A stretch of 64,000 bases of DNA, taken from Triglochin maritima. Taxonomy: Eukaryota; Streptophyta; Magnoliopsida; Alismatales; Juncaginaceae. Numbering within the stretch: the first letter of the stretch is position 1; every line of letters begins with the position of its first letter. Made by a program: the position numbers and the translations under genes. The stretch covers positions 13,050,501-13,114,500 of the forward strand of contig OY821770.1 of NCBI GenBank assembly GCA_963682175.1, read 5' to 3'. Shown one piece after another: positions 48,916 to 60,537 of this stretch. The notes beneath the pieces are model-generated. The model ran no database searches. It had not been told where the DNA came from and saw only the letters and a list, made by a program, of their open reading frames with translations.

Positions 48916-50472
48916 TGATTGATCTCGTTTTATATTTAACCGCAAGTGCACGGCCGCGTTGAAGCGGTGGCAAATACGGGTCGTCCACTGGGAGGTGTGT
49001 CGACACTTGGTTTGTGCGAAGGCGAGAGGTAAAGAAAGGGAAGAAAGGTTGGTTACACTAAACTACACTAAGGTGCAAATGGAAATGGAAGAAAAACAAG
49101 AAAACTAAACCCCAAAGGGGGTAGAGAAATAATGTGAACATAAAGAAGTGTGTGTGTGTTCATTAAGCTCCTCACAACATGTAGTGCATGAAATCATAAA
49201 ACTACATCCAACTTTGCCTCTACATGAATTAAGATAAGACTACATCATTAAAACATACAAGACAATAATTGGAATGAAGCTACATGAACTCAAGTATAAA
49301 GACTATACCCTACTATTCCTCCACATGAATTAAGATTTCACTACATCATTAAAACATACAAGACATTAGCTAAGGTAAAGGCAACAAGAGCTCATACACT
49401 ACAAATTGTGTTTCCAATATTAACTTCATCCATATCCTAACATTATCATTCCCCATAAAATAGGTCCACTAATCAAAGCATAAGCTAAGCTTCATTCAAG
49501 AGCATTAGCATATCAAAGATAAGAGTGAAAACCCATTAGATGGTTATGGAAATCATATAAAGCTCAAGGGATAAAGATAACACACACTTAATACACTACA
49601 TGATTATATCACATATTTCTCCACCCCCCAAATGGGGATGGAACTACTCACTACTCATTACACTAACTATATTAGCAAAAGAAAGCATAATACTGAAATG
49701 AAAGTTAACTAAGAAGGCAAGAAGCATTAAAGAAACATAAAAGGAAAGGAAAGACTAAACAAACATGCACAAATTAAAAGACAAGATTGAAAGAAACTAG
49801 AAAAATTATTTTATTAACAAATGACTCACATTGAAGATAGCATTCATCTCCACCTTGAGTTTTTGCTTCAAGGCTCACTCCTTAGTAGAGAGAATACCAC
49901 CAAGCAATGGGTAATTACAATGGAAGGTGAAGAGTTCTATTTATAAGCATGAAAAAAGCTAATCGGGGACAATCCCCCGATGTGGGACTAAACCAATACC
50001 AAAAATAGACTAAGAATACACTAATACAAGCCCAGCACAAATCTTAGCGGATCTGGAGACATATGGACTGCCAATTAGCGGTCCAAGACCGCCAATTGGC
50101 GGTCTATAAGCTTTGGATTCATCTGGGATTTGTTGTGGGCTTTGCGGGTGGTCTTTGTTGGTCCTGGATGCATCTACTTGGTTTGTTGGAGCTCCGACCC
50201 GAATCGAATTGCCAAAATACTCCCCATGATTGTGTGGAGTTTCCTGGTTTGCTCTTAGGTCCTTCTGTCTTACGATCAGGTCCTTCTGTCTTGCATCTTG
50301 GTCCCCAGGTCTCACAATTAAGTCTTTTTTCCTGCTTTTGGGTCCTTTCATGGCTCTTCTCTTCAAACCTCTTTATTTCTGAAAACTAAACATAAAACTC
50401 GTCACGTAGCATTGCTTAGGTGTAAGATAATGGATATAAGATACAAATATAAGCATGAAATGATGTCAATCA
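48916..50472 (-). repeat. Element B 5' LTR with promoter
   Basis: 1557 bp. TATAAATAG on minus at 49945-49937; palindrome GACCGCCAATTGGCGGTC at 50087-50104, about 142 bp upstream, the same spacing as in element A. Confidence 0.9.
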
Positions 50473-51522
50473 TCACTCCAATCATCTCAAACAAAGACAT
50501 CTTGTACTTGTTCGTCTTGTACGTCGAATCCATGCAGATTGCGAAAAGGTATGTGCGCAACAACTGAACTGACGTCGGATGTGCCTGAAATGCGTGAGTG
50601 AGGACATTAGTTTCTTTATCCACCATAATCCAATGTAAGTACTTATACTGCACTGCCTGATGTAGAAACTCCTGAGCGAGATTCCTATCTTCAGATTTCG
50701 TCCTCCTCATGTACTCTCTGAAGTTATAAATGTGTCTCTGATTGGGATAATCCTCCGGGAATTTCTCTTTTACTGCAAACAAGATATTACATGGTTTCGT
50801 TTGTGCCTCAGTCATATCACGAATAATTTTCTTGGCCCCAGAACTAAGATCATTGATCTGTCGGTGACCCTCTGGATAAACTGCAGTATGTGGTTGTGTT
50901 GCCCACGATTACTATTAGAAACAACGACTCATCCATCACGATCCCGTCGCTCGACTACCTTTACCAAAAACGACAACCACAACCTTTTCTTTTCGTGTTG
51001 TCCCGTAATGCAATATCCATATCACGAGAATCCATTTCATTTCTGCGACCGCATCTCAGAAAACAATCCGTCCGATTATCTGTTTTTTATTTGTAGAATG
51101 ATATTACCAAAAAAAAATCCAGCTCTGATGGCAACTTGATTCGCCCATTTACATGCTTCCTCGATTGTTGTAAATACTTGTTTACTATCAAAAAGCTGAC
51201 CGTAATCTTCACCATCACCACCAAAATCTTGCAATGTAACCTAAAATAATTTAAAATAACATAAATTAAATAAATTTAAAATAAAAGGGCGTCTGGCTGG
51301 GACGCCCCTCCTTGGGCATGACGGCTTAGAGAGGCACCTCGTCCAATGATGGGGCGTCTGGCTAAGACGCCACCCCCTTGGATGGGGCGTCTGGCTAAGT
51401 TGCCCCTACCAAGGAGGAGGTGTCCTAGCCAGACGCCCCGCCCTTGGGGGAGGCGCTTTAGCCAGACGCCTGAGACAATCCCCCCTTCTTACCTCATCAG
51501 ATCCAGGTGCTTCGTCAAACAT
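50473..51522 (-). pseudogene. MULE transposase, N-terminal half (FAR1-type)
   Basis: Exon 1 51522-51493 (MFDEAPGSDE, GT donor). Exon 2 from 51240 after TTTTAG: VTLQDFGGDGEDYGQLFDSK, then FTTIEEACKWANQVAIRAG, the FAR1-type DNA-binding start. A frame break follows near 51080. The frame at 50815-50478 then gives GHRQINDLSSGAKKIIRDM, FREYMRRTKSEDRNLAQEFL and the first catalytic Asp in FAICMDSTYKTNKYKMSLFE. It is cut by element B after MIGV. Confidence 0.78.
51287..51462. repeat. Right subterminal GGCGTCTGGC array of the MULE
   Basis: In transposase intron 1: five or more copies of GGGGCGTCTGGCTAAG or its complement CTTAGCCAGACGCC in both orientations, spaced about 30-45 bp and GC-rich in AT-rich surroundings. 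Related to the left-end copies at 38500-38625. Confidence 0.75.
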
Positions 51523-51679
51523 TTTCGTAGTGTTGGTACTGGGAATGTGAGGAAAACTCAGGCAAATACCTTATTTTATGACACGAGACGAAATGAGTAT
51601 TAAATGAATTGTGAATGATAAAATGATAATTATTGGGACGATTTAAGTAATTTTTCGAATAGTAATTCCCAATTTCAAT

Positions 51680-52335
51680 GATAGATACTACATGACTCTC
51701 TCTCTCTAAATGTTTTTTCTTCTAATCCTACTGAATGACCCCTCTTGATTTGGTCTCATGCTCGGTTACGTTTGGGGAGAAATTTAAATTGTTGAGTCAA
51801 TCATTGGACTATACCCTTTTATAATTAATTTATAGAAGATTACTTCTTATCACAATAACTATCACTAACTTAGTATCTTTTGGTCAGACTACGTGTGGTT
51901 TAAATTAATTAATTAATTTAATGAAAAATATAGACCACCTAATCAACCGTGTTAACTTGTGATATGAGATAAGATGTTAACCATGTTTGTTAGATATTTT
52001 CTTATTGGAATTTTTGTCTGGGTAAATTACAATTTGCCTTTTCATTTTTGGTTCAAATACACTTTGCACCTATGTTCTTTTGAAAGAAAAAGAACTAATA
52101 AAGTAGTTGATCTTGTCAGGGTAAGTGGAACCATTTTTTTTCTTTGGAACTCGCTAAACTGCTTCTTGGACTGCAAATCGGAACATTGTAGATGGATATC
52201 TAAACACCATGGGTTCACCATTTTTCATATTTTTCATAACTTTTCGAGCTCTTCTTATTTTATTTACACACATATGAGAAGGGGGTCAAACCCACAAACT
52301 GTCAAAGCCCAATCTGGTGAATCCAGGTTATAGTC
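51680..52335. other. Intergenic, no gene seen
   Basis: AT-rich. The 119-codon frame at 51974-52333 has no recognisable motif. Confidence 0.6.
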
Positions 52336-52343
52336 CCAATATT

Positions 52344-52838
52344 TAGGGCCGTAAGCGGGGTGGGGTGGGTTTTCGCCCCACCGCTACCCACCCCGTCAAA
52401 GTCAAGCGAGTAGGTGGGGCGGGGCGGGGTCAAAAAAAATCCGATATCCGTCCCGCGTAAGGATGGACTAGGCTATGCGGGGTGGGTTGGCGGGTTTAAT
52501 CTTTTATTAAAGCTAAATACAAAAATCAATTTATTTTCTTTAACGTTATCTATTTTAATCAAAGATAAGTACAAAAATCAAGGAAAAAATCAATCAATGT
52601 TTGTTTTTTTAAGCTATATACAAAAAAAATCAAAACTAAATACAAACAAAATCAAAACAAAATACAAACAAAATACAAAAAAATCAAACAAATTATAAGG
52701 CTTATGCGGGTTGCGAGAAAACCGCAACCCGTCCCGCTTATCATGCGGGTTGTGCGGTTGGCGGGTAACATTTTTTTGCCCGCAACCCGCGTTAGGCGGG
52801 GCGGGTTGCGGGTAAAATCCTACCCATTTACAACCCTA
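52344..52838. mobile_element. Second hAT-type MITE, GC-rich ends
   Basis: 495 bp, perfect 8-bp TSD CCAATATT (52336-52343 and 52839-52846). Termini TAGGGCCGTAAGCGGG and (reversed) TAGGGTTGTAAATGGG. GC-rich GGGGCGGGG/GCGGGTTGCGGG repeats flank an AT-rich centre. No coding capacity. Organised like the MITE in ATG4 but with different repeat sequence. Confidence 0.85.
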
Positions 52839-52849
52839 CCAATATTCGA

Positions 52850-54315
52850 CCTGTTTGAAAATAAAACCCACCAACTTGCTTCCTTAGTGGATCGGTTAAG
52901 GTCGAGCAAAAATCCGAACCTAGCTAACTCGTCAACCCATTAAAAATAAATATTAATAATGTTATATACACATAAAAATATATAATCCAACTTATCAGTC
53001 GTAAATTATTGGTTAACTCATTACTATTTCTTAATATAACAAATTACAACTTAATTTTAAACTTATTATTTTGTAGAAGTTATGCATTTTTTCCTAAAAA
53101 TTTGTTATTTATGTGATTCTTCGGATTTTTTTATATAAAAATAGAATTTTAAATATTCTTTTTAATAGGTGACCCGCAACCTCATTATAATAGTGGGTCA
53201 AGGGTTTAAGGTTTGGATTATAACCTGACCCGCAACACGCTAATTCCTAGCTGGTCGAGTGTGAGTTGACCTCGACCTGCTACGAACTCGACCCATTTAC
53301 AATCAAAATGAGGAGGGATCCACTACCCTTAAAAAGTGTTAACACAAATTTAACACTCGTTGATAACTTAAAATTTAAGTCTTAAAGAGAAAATTTAAAT
53401 TGTAGATCTTATTTTACAACACAATATTACCATGCACGTCAAAAGAAACTATAATATTTAAAGGTCATTTTACATAAGATCAAGTTACGTTGAATCGTAA
53501 TGAATCTTGTGGCGTTGATTTTTTTTATTCTTAAAATATCAAATAACATGACTTTCAAATTTAATGATTGTCGAATTGTATATGTGTGTGTGAATGTGTG
53601 TCACAAATCTACTTGGGATGGTGTCTTGTGCGGGCCGTGAATGTCAGTCAGAGTGACGAGACTGGAGTACATGCTCACACGTCCGTGTCCGTCTCCAAGA
53701 GGAGTCCCGACCATATCCTTGGCGACAACCACCGAATTGATAGAGCCTTGAGAGCTCATTTCACCCGGTCCTCATAAAGCCTCTAATTGTTCCTAAACAA
53801 AGAAAATATCATAAATTCACAAATGAATCCATAAAACAACATTAACTAATTGGAAACTAATAATATTTTTAAACTTCCAATAACGGTCATAGCTTCTAGG
53901 AGTTTCTTGTTATCAAGCTGGATGTACATATTTGTACGACTAGGCTCAGGAGCGTTCAATTTTTTTCACAATCTGCAATACCATTAAAAATAACAATCAT
54001 TTCAGTTTATATTAAAAAGAATTAAATCTATAAGAATTAAAAAAATTAAATAATATATCATCATTTTCTCTCTGTGTCGTATCACCAATTTGGTACAACA
54101 CTGACGTGGTATGACTAAATTTGGTTTATTTTCTTGTTATTGTTCTTATTCTGATCACCATAAAATTTAAATTGTTACTTTTTTCAGTCATTGATTATAA
54201 TTAACCAAAAACTTTATAAATTTACCTTAAACACATCGTTGGACCAGTAATCCAACAAAGTAGACCAATTCTCTACGGAAATATGTGACGGTCTAGCTGC
54301 CAATCTTGCCTTTTA
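52850..54315. other. Intergenic, no gene seen
   Basis: AT-rich. A further GGGTC-type stretch (53165-53310, AGGTGACCCGCAACC...CTCGACCCATTTACAATC) may be another decayed repeat-rich MITE. A short frame at 53568-53777 is unrecognised. Confidence 0.5.
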
Positions 54316-56172
54316 TGTAGGATTTCGTGTCCATATGTATGTGTATATTTTTAAAATTTTAATACAAGCATACATGATCGATTTCATATTTTTAGTAATT
54401 TTATGTACATTGTTTTTGTGTTTATTCTAATATCATGCAAACCTACATATATTAAAATAAACAAACAAGAGATGATTATACCCAAAGGTTCTCTAAAACC
54501 ATTACGAAGATCCGGAGTTTCATTGCCCGTCGAATCGCTCGCCGAGTCGCCTCCTAGTGTTCACCAAACTCTAAACAAGATTAGAGAGAAAGGAGTTAGC
54601 CAATTCAATCTCTAAATGAAGCTTACTTAGAATCCAGCTAATAACCTCTCCAAAGCTCCACGAGATTTGATCTCCAAAAGCTTTGACTAATTAAGAGAAT
54701 TTCATGGTGATTAGTGGAGAGATTAGGGAGAGAGAGAATTTGCATTAATACTTATGAAACAAGTAGGGTGAGAGGTTCTATTTATACCCTCACAAATCAC
54801 CCATATCATGAACTATTCTCTAGCCATGATTCCTTGATTTTCTCTCCCTAAAACCAATCGCAATTTGCCACATAATAATCCTAAAAAACGTTTAACCAAA
54901 TCTAAAATTATTCCAGCCCATGATCTAATTATTCTCTTAATAATTCTGGCAAAACCGTACCGAACGATCAACCGAAACTAACTAACCGGCCGACCGATTG
55001 TTTAGTAAAATGCGATTTCGGTTGGACCACAAAATCCTTCGGTCAACCTATCACACGCTCCCAAAGCTACTGTGATTTTGCATTCTAACAGAATACATAA
55101 ACGGTCGACCGATTCAACACGAGAATCGGCTACTGGAAGTTTTCAGTCGGACTGAGTCATAAGTCGGTCGACCGATTACCACCAAGAAAAATTCACAAAA
55201 TTTCCTGGAAGCTTTCGATCGAACCACGACTTGCTACTGGTCGACCAATTAATCTAGGAAAGAGCTCTTGAAGTATTTCGGTCGACCAACATGTCATATC
55301 CAGTTGACCGTTCACACACGTAACATCTACTGTGGAATAGAGGTCGATCGGTCTCTGAAAAACGTTCAACCATTTTGTCTGATTTTTGCCTTTATGAAAA
55401 TTTGAATTTATCTCCAACAAAATTTGATCTTTTGGGGTTTTATCAAATTCATAACTTATGTAATATATTATCCTCTGTAATGTTAAATCAATTACACCCC
55501 ATAATCTATACACATTATATGAATTTATTCATGATTCTAATTATGTCAATTTTCGTGACATATTGATTTTATTGATTCACCACATGTGTCTCTTTTCACA
55601 TGAAACCTGACACATCACATGAACTCAAAATCAAGCTTCTTGTTTCCCAGTTTTGTGGCGTGACCTATAGGAGGATCTAAGCTAAATTGACAACGATATT
55701 AAACACTCAATATCTCAAACTATAAGCGGTATCTAGCTACACATTATAGTTACCCAATTAACATAGATGTCTTGTTCCACTTGAACCAAACACGATCCGT
55801 TTAGTGATGTAAGTGCATCACTTGTGTCTATCCATTGCCTCATGATATCAATAATATATACAAAGTAGAATTGTGTCATATTTATATTATATACTCATTT
55901 CTTGATCTCTTAAGCTAATTATAAATATATAACTTAACACAAGTCACATTATGCACATTATAATTTGCTTTATTAAGGGGTCCGCTAATATCATCACTCA
56001 ATTAAGAGGTGCAATGATAATCTTTTGACCAGCTATCTTTTCCAGCATAAGTCATGTTGAACCAATTATTGCCTTTATCACTATACTCATTGATAGTTTT
56101 TGACAATAATCTAATTAAACACTCTTCATGTGAAAAGATATAAGTCTCATATCTTAGGACTCAAGATACAGT
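54316..56172 (-). mobile_element. Left Copia LTR arm, inverted, U3 truncated
   Basis: Starts TGTAGGATTTCG (the terminus also seen at 14949) and runs, on minus, as an inverted copy of 62.07-63.89 kb. Shared blocks: GGTTCTCTAAAACC, AAGATCCGGAGTTT, AAACTCTAAACAAGATTAGA, and the AAACTGGGAAACAAGAAGCTT and AATTATAAATATATAAC-type U3 blocks. TATA region CTATTTATACC at 54779-54789. Motif array GGTCGACCG at 54960-55360. It ends mid-U3 directly against gag sequence. Confidence 0.75.
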
Positions 56173-56550
56173 AAAATATCGGTATCTATGCATTTTCTCT
56201 CTATACAAGGATACCTTGAGAAGTTGTCGAAGCTCTCTTCCCCGATGCCCGATGACATTGCGGAAGATTTGATTCTTGGCTCTTTAGTCCCCTCCTACAA
56301 GGACTTCATTATGCACTATCATGTGCGTGAGAAAGGAGTGAGTCTTGAGGAGCTTCACAACGCTCTCAAAACGGTTGAAGTTGACATGGGCAAGGGTCGG
56401 GACAAGCACGTCCTAGCTGTCCATGGAAGGAGCAGGAAGATCACCAAAAGTAAAGGCCCAAAAAGATGTCAATCAAGATCAAGGGATTAGGAGGTACTCG
56501 TGAGAGTGCCTCGAGGGGGAATTCTTCGAAATCTCCGACTCCCAACACGG
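56173..56550 (+). pseudogene. Copia gag fragment (UBN2-type)
   Basis: Reads YLEKLSKLSSPMPDDIAEDL, ILGSLVPSYKDFIMHYHVRE, VSLEELHNALKTVEVDM, as in the capsid part of Copia gag. The N-terminus is missing because it abuts the inverted LTR. A frameshift near 56465 moves to the frame reaching NTECFHC, the start of the zinc knuckle, which is then cut by the solo LTR. Confidence 0.8.
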
Positions 56551-56564
56551 AGTGCTTTCACTGC

Positions 56565-57994
56565 TGTTGTTTAATCGATTAAGTTTAGACCACAAGTGCA
56601 CGACGTTGGTGAAGACGTGACAAGTACGGGTCGATCCACGGGGAGGTGAGTAGCTTCTGGTTTGTCCAAAATCAAATGACGAATAAAGGGAGAAGAGATT
56701 TGATTATGCTATGCTAAACTACATTAAACTAATAAGTAACAAATGCAAAGAAGGCAACTAGCAATGGATTAAAACTAAACTAAGCGAGCTTAATAACTAG
56801 GCTAGAAATCAGGAAGAGAAACCCCTGAGGAGTGGAGTGAGAGTACACATGGAATAAGATGGTGAATAATGCATTTAATGGGAACAAATGTAGGTTGTGT
56901 TTTCATGCATAGGAAGTGTCTAATGGATATGGCAAAACCTATCAATCCAATCACTAACCTAGTTGATTAACACTCACATACACAAGTTGGTTATTTCAGA
57001 ACCTAAACAAGCATGTGAGGTGTCTAATAGTTGTGGCAAAACCCATCAAGTGAAGTGTTCTATTCTAAACAAGCAATCATACATTCACATTTATCAACAC
57101 ATTTCAAAATAAAGCATTCATTTCCATTCTTTATTGCATGTATAAACATCATCTCCATCCCCAAAGGGGGATGAAACTACTCACTACTCATTAAACTATA
57201 AACTACATTAAGACAATAAGACATTCTAATTATACTACGATAAAGAAAACAACAAGCTAAATATGCAAGCATTAAAACAAAGACAATATTAAAACAAACT
57301 ATGAAGAATTATTTTATTTACATGACTCACATTAAAGGTAGCATTCTTCTCCACCTTGAGTTTTGCTCCAAGGCTTACTCCAAGTAGAGAGAATGCCACC
57401 AAGCATGTAGTAAATAGAAAGGAGGAGGAAAAATTCTATTTATAGTCATAGAAAAAGGTAACCGGGGACAAACCCCCGTCGTTGGACTAATGAAACATTC
57501 TCAGAATAGACATAAACATATAACACATATCCACAAGAAACTGGGTCGGGTTCTGAGAAAAAGTGTCCGCTAATTGGCGGTCTTGGGCCGCCAAGTGGCG
57601 GTTACGTTTTCTCGGATCAGACCCATTTTTGCATATCTTCTTTATTGCTTCAATTAGTCATGTGGGGTGCACTTGTATCAGTTATTGGAGTCTAAGTCTG
57701 AATTTAATTGCTAAAATACTCCTTATGATGGTGCGGAGTTTCTCGATTTGCTATTTAGTCCTTTCGGGCTTACATCCATGTCTTCCCCTCTTGCAGATGG
57801 GTTCTTGTGTATGACCGAGATGTCCATTTTGCCTCATTTAAGTACTTTCTTCTTACGTTTCAGTCTTTTTCTCTTCCCTTCTCTTCTTTATTACCTAATA
57901 TCTGGAATATAACAACAAACACTCGAGTAGCACAATATTAGAGTAAAATTAAGGATATATAGCATGAATATGATGCATGATATGCTACTAATCA
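56565..57994 (-). mobile_element. Athila-like solo LTR in the Copia gag
   Basis: 1430 bp, TGTTGTTTAATCG...CTACTAATCA on plus, matching LTRs A and B in layout (CACAAGTGCACGACG, GACAAGTACGGGTCGATCC, CTATTTATAGTC TATA box on minus, CCGCCAAGTGGCGG). It interrupts the Copia knuckle codons. Flanked by a 14-bp direct repeat AGTGCTTTCACTGC (56551-56564, 58002-58015) with seven extra bases AATACAT on the right. Confidence 0.75.
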
Positions 57995-58001
57995 AATACA
58001 T

Positions 58002-58505
58002 AGTGCTTTCACTGCGGTGAAAAGAGACACATCCGACCAAATTGCCCCAAGTACAAGGAGGACATTGACAATGAAGCGATTGAGCGTAAACACCCCCAAA
58101 AGGCTAAAGGTATATTTGTTATTGAGATAAATTTAGCCACCCCTGTCCATGATTGGGTAATTGATACCGGATCTTGTGCTCACTTAATTTCTAATGTGTA
58201 GCTATTAAAGGATAGGAAGGAACTCGTGGAGAATGAGCTGATTTTGAAGGTTGGAAATGGTGCAAACGTTGCTACGATTGCACAAAGTTCCGTGGAGCTT
58301 CAATTATTTAGTGATTTAAATTTATGTTTAAAGAACGTCTATTATGTGCCTTCTGCAAGAATATTATTTTTGTATCATGTTTGGATATGAATAATTTTAA
58401 TATAAATATTTCATACTCTTGCTTGTCTATATCGAAGATTGGAATTTTCTATGCAAATGCATTTGTGAGGAATGATCTCTATTTGCTTGAATTAAATAAT
58501 AGATA
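58002..58505 (+). pseudogene. Copia zinc knuckle and protease remnant
   Basis: CFHCGEKRHIRPNC gives a CCHC knuckle. Aspartic protease motif VHDWVIDTGSCAHLI follows (active site DTG), then a stop (NV*) and VGNGANVATIAQSSVELQL and LCLKNVYYVPSA as in Copia proteases. Stops and shifts follow. Confidence 0.8.
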
Positions 58506-58545
58506 AATTTTAAACAACAATAACAAAAGACTTAAAACTACTCAC

Positions 58546-59349
58546 GTGAATGATACACTCTTGTGGCACTATCGTCTTGGTCACATAAATGAAAAACGCA
58601 TCAAGAAATTGCAAGAAGCTAACCTTCTTGGTCAACTTGATTTTAAATCATTGGAGACATGCGAACCTTGCCTAATGGGCAAAATGACCAAGAGGCCTTT
58701 CAAGAAGAAAGGTCCAAGAGCAAATAACTTGCTGGATTTGATACATTCCGATGTATGTGATCCAATGTGTACAAATGCAATAGACGGTTTTAGGTACTTC
58801 ATTACGTTCACATATGACTATTGTCGATATGACTATATTTATCCAATGATAAACAAAAGTGAATCCTTTGACAAGTTCAAGGAATTCAAGAATGAAGTAG
58901 AGAACCAATTCAACAAGAAAATCAAGTCCCTACGAACCAATCGTGGAGGTGAGTACTTAAGTACCGAATTTGATTCGTTCCTAAAGGAGTGTGGTATTGT
59001 ACCACAACTCACTCCGCCCGGAACACCTCAATGGAATGGGGTATCCGAAAGGAGGAATAAGACATTGCTCGACATGGTTCGGTCAATGATGAGTCAAGCT
59101 GAATTGCCATTTTACTTTTGGAGTTATGCACTAGAAGCTGGGGCTTACACACTAAATAATGTTCCATCCAAATCCATAGAGAAAACTACTTATGAGTTGT
59201 GGAGTGGTAAAACACTTAAGCTCAATTTTCTCAAGATTTGGGGTTGTGAGACCTACGTCAAGAGATTGATGTCGACCAAACTTCAACCAAAAGCGGATAA
59301 GTGCTTCTTTATAGGTTATCCTCGTGAGACAAGAAGATACTACTTTTGA
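58546..59349 (+). pseudogene. Copia integrase, open but catalytically altered
   Basis: 267-codon open part of the polyprotein. GAG-pre-integrase zinc region LLWHYRLGHINEKRIKKL... CEPCLMGKM. Integrase core with the first Asp in LIHSDVCDP, the second replaced by Asn (LRTNRGGEYLS; DRGGEY is usual), and Glu in GVSERRN. Ends at a stop within the normal CFFIGYP region. Loss of the second catalytic Asp should abolish strand transfer. Decay rather than a new function is likely. Confidence 0.85.
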
Positions 59350-59769
59350 CATATAACCTCCAATCAAGTGATTGTAGAGTGGGATGTCGTATTCCTAGAA
59401 GAAAAAAATTCTGGAAAGAATAAAAAGTAGTGGGAGTAGAATTGTGCTTGAGGAAACTCAGAATATTCTACAAGATCATGATATGAATGATGACATTCAA
59501 GATCATGAAGGCCCAACCGAGATTCCTTTGGTTAGTGAGAGCATGAGTGAGAGACCCTCGCAAGCAATTGTGGGAGAAACTCAATCATCCCCCCACCTAG
59601 TGTACTCTCGAGAATCGAAAACGAACCAATTTCGTAAGAAATTATGGAAGACATTCGAGAACTACACGTAGAACCAAAAGAACTTAGAAGGTCAACGAGG
59701 GAAAGGAAGAAACCTGATATGTATCTGGGACTTCATGAGATCATGATACTTGATACCGATGATCCCTAG

Positions 59770-60480
59770 ACATTTCAAGAAGCAATGGAAAGAGAAAACT
59801 CCAAACTATGGTTCAAAGCCCTGGAATCCAAAATAGAATCCATGTAAGACAATCAAGTGTGGAACTTGGTTGACCTTCCTCAAAGAAAGAAAGTCGTTCA
59901 AAATAAATGGGTTTTTAAGAGGAAGATGTACATGGATGAGAACTTGACAACCTACAAAACAAGGCTTGTATCAAAAGGTTTAACTCAAGTTCAAAGAATT
60001 GACTATGATGAAGCTTTTCACCGGTTGCCATGTTCAAGTCTATTCGGATTATGCTCACTATTGCCGCATTTCATGATTATGAAATATGGCAAATGGATGC
60101 TAAAATGACGTTCCTTAATGGGAACTTGGAGGAGGATGTGTATATGGTACAACCTCGAGGTTTGGAAGATCCAAAGAATAAACGGAAAGTATGCAAGCTT
60201 CAAAGATACATTTATGGATTGAAGCAAACGTCAAGGAGTTGGAACAAACACTTTGACAAGGAAGTAAAAAGATCCACTTTGTCCAAAGTAAGGAAAAGTC
60301 TTGTATATGCAATAAGGTTAGTGGGAGCCACATAGTTTTCTTGATCTTATATGTCAATGACATACTCCTCATGGGAAATCATATACCTTTGCTTGAGCAA
60401 ACGATAAGTTCATTGAAATCTGCATTTTCAATAAAAGTCATAGGTGAGACTCAATACATCTTGAAAATCAATATATATAT
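59770..60480 (+). pseudogene. Copia reverse transcriptase remnant
   Basis: Pieces in shifting frames: WNLVDLPQRKKVVQNKWVFK, YKTRLVSKGLTQ, then after a frameshift WQMDAKMTFLNGNLEEDVYM, YIYGLKQTSRSWNKHF, and a final piece with YVNDILLMG, where the catalytic YVDD has Asn for the first Asp. Several stops. Confidence 0.8.
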
Positions 60481-60537
60481 AGAGATAGATCCCGTAGACG
60501 CATTGGCCTAAGTCAATGTGCATACATTGACAAGGTC

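Larger units (their letters stand above)
43115..50472 (-). mobile_element. Athila-like non-autonomous LTR retrotransposon 'B', young
   Basis: 7358 bp, TSD TCACT (43110-43114 and 50473-50477), two LTRs of 1557 bp each. I noted only about half a dozen mismatches between them by eye. PBS as in element A. Contains one intact 516-codon ORF and long non-coding regions alignable with element A. No capsid, protease or pol. Inserted in the MULE transposase, between codons for Gly-Val and Thr-Pro of MIGVTPTN. Confidence 0.9.
38329..51670. mobile_element. Two-gene Mutator-like element (MULE), interrupted by element B
   Basis: Ends defined by imperfect terminal inverted repeats: left (38329 on) and reversed right (51670 down) share TACTTAAATCGTCC and AATTATCATTTT.TCATTC over about 80 bp. 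Flanked by 9-bp duplications AATTTCAAC (38320-38328) and AATTTCAAT (51671-51679), one mismatch; 9 bp is the MULE signature. Without element B the MULE is about 6 kb. It holds convergent genes: PMD (plus) and transposase-OTU (minus), with 288 bp between their stops. Both carry disabling mutations, so it is no longer autonomous. Confidence 0.82.

Noticed and set aside
44209..50389. 118-codon frames inside both LTRs of element B (44209-44565, 50010-50366)
   Set aside because: They lie in LTR U3 and across the palindrome; the LTRs of A give only shorter frames there. No protein motif.
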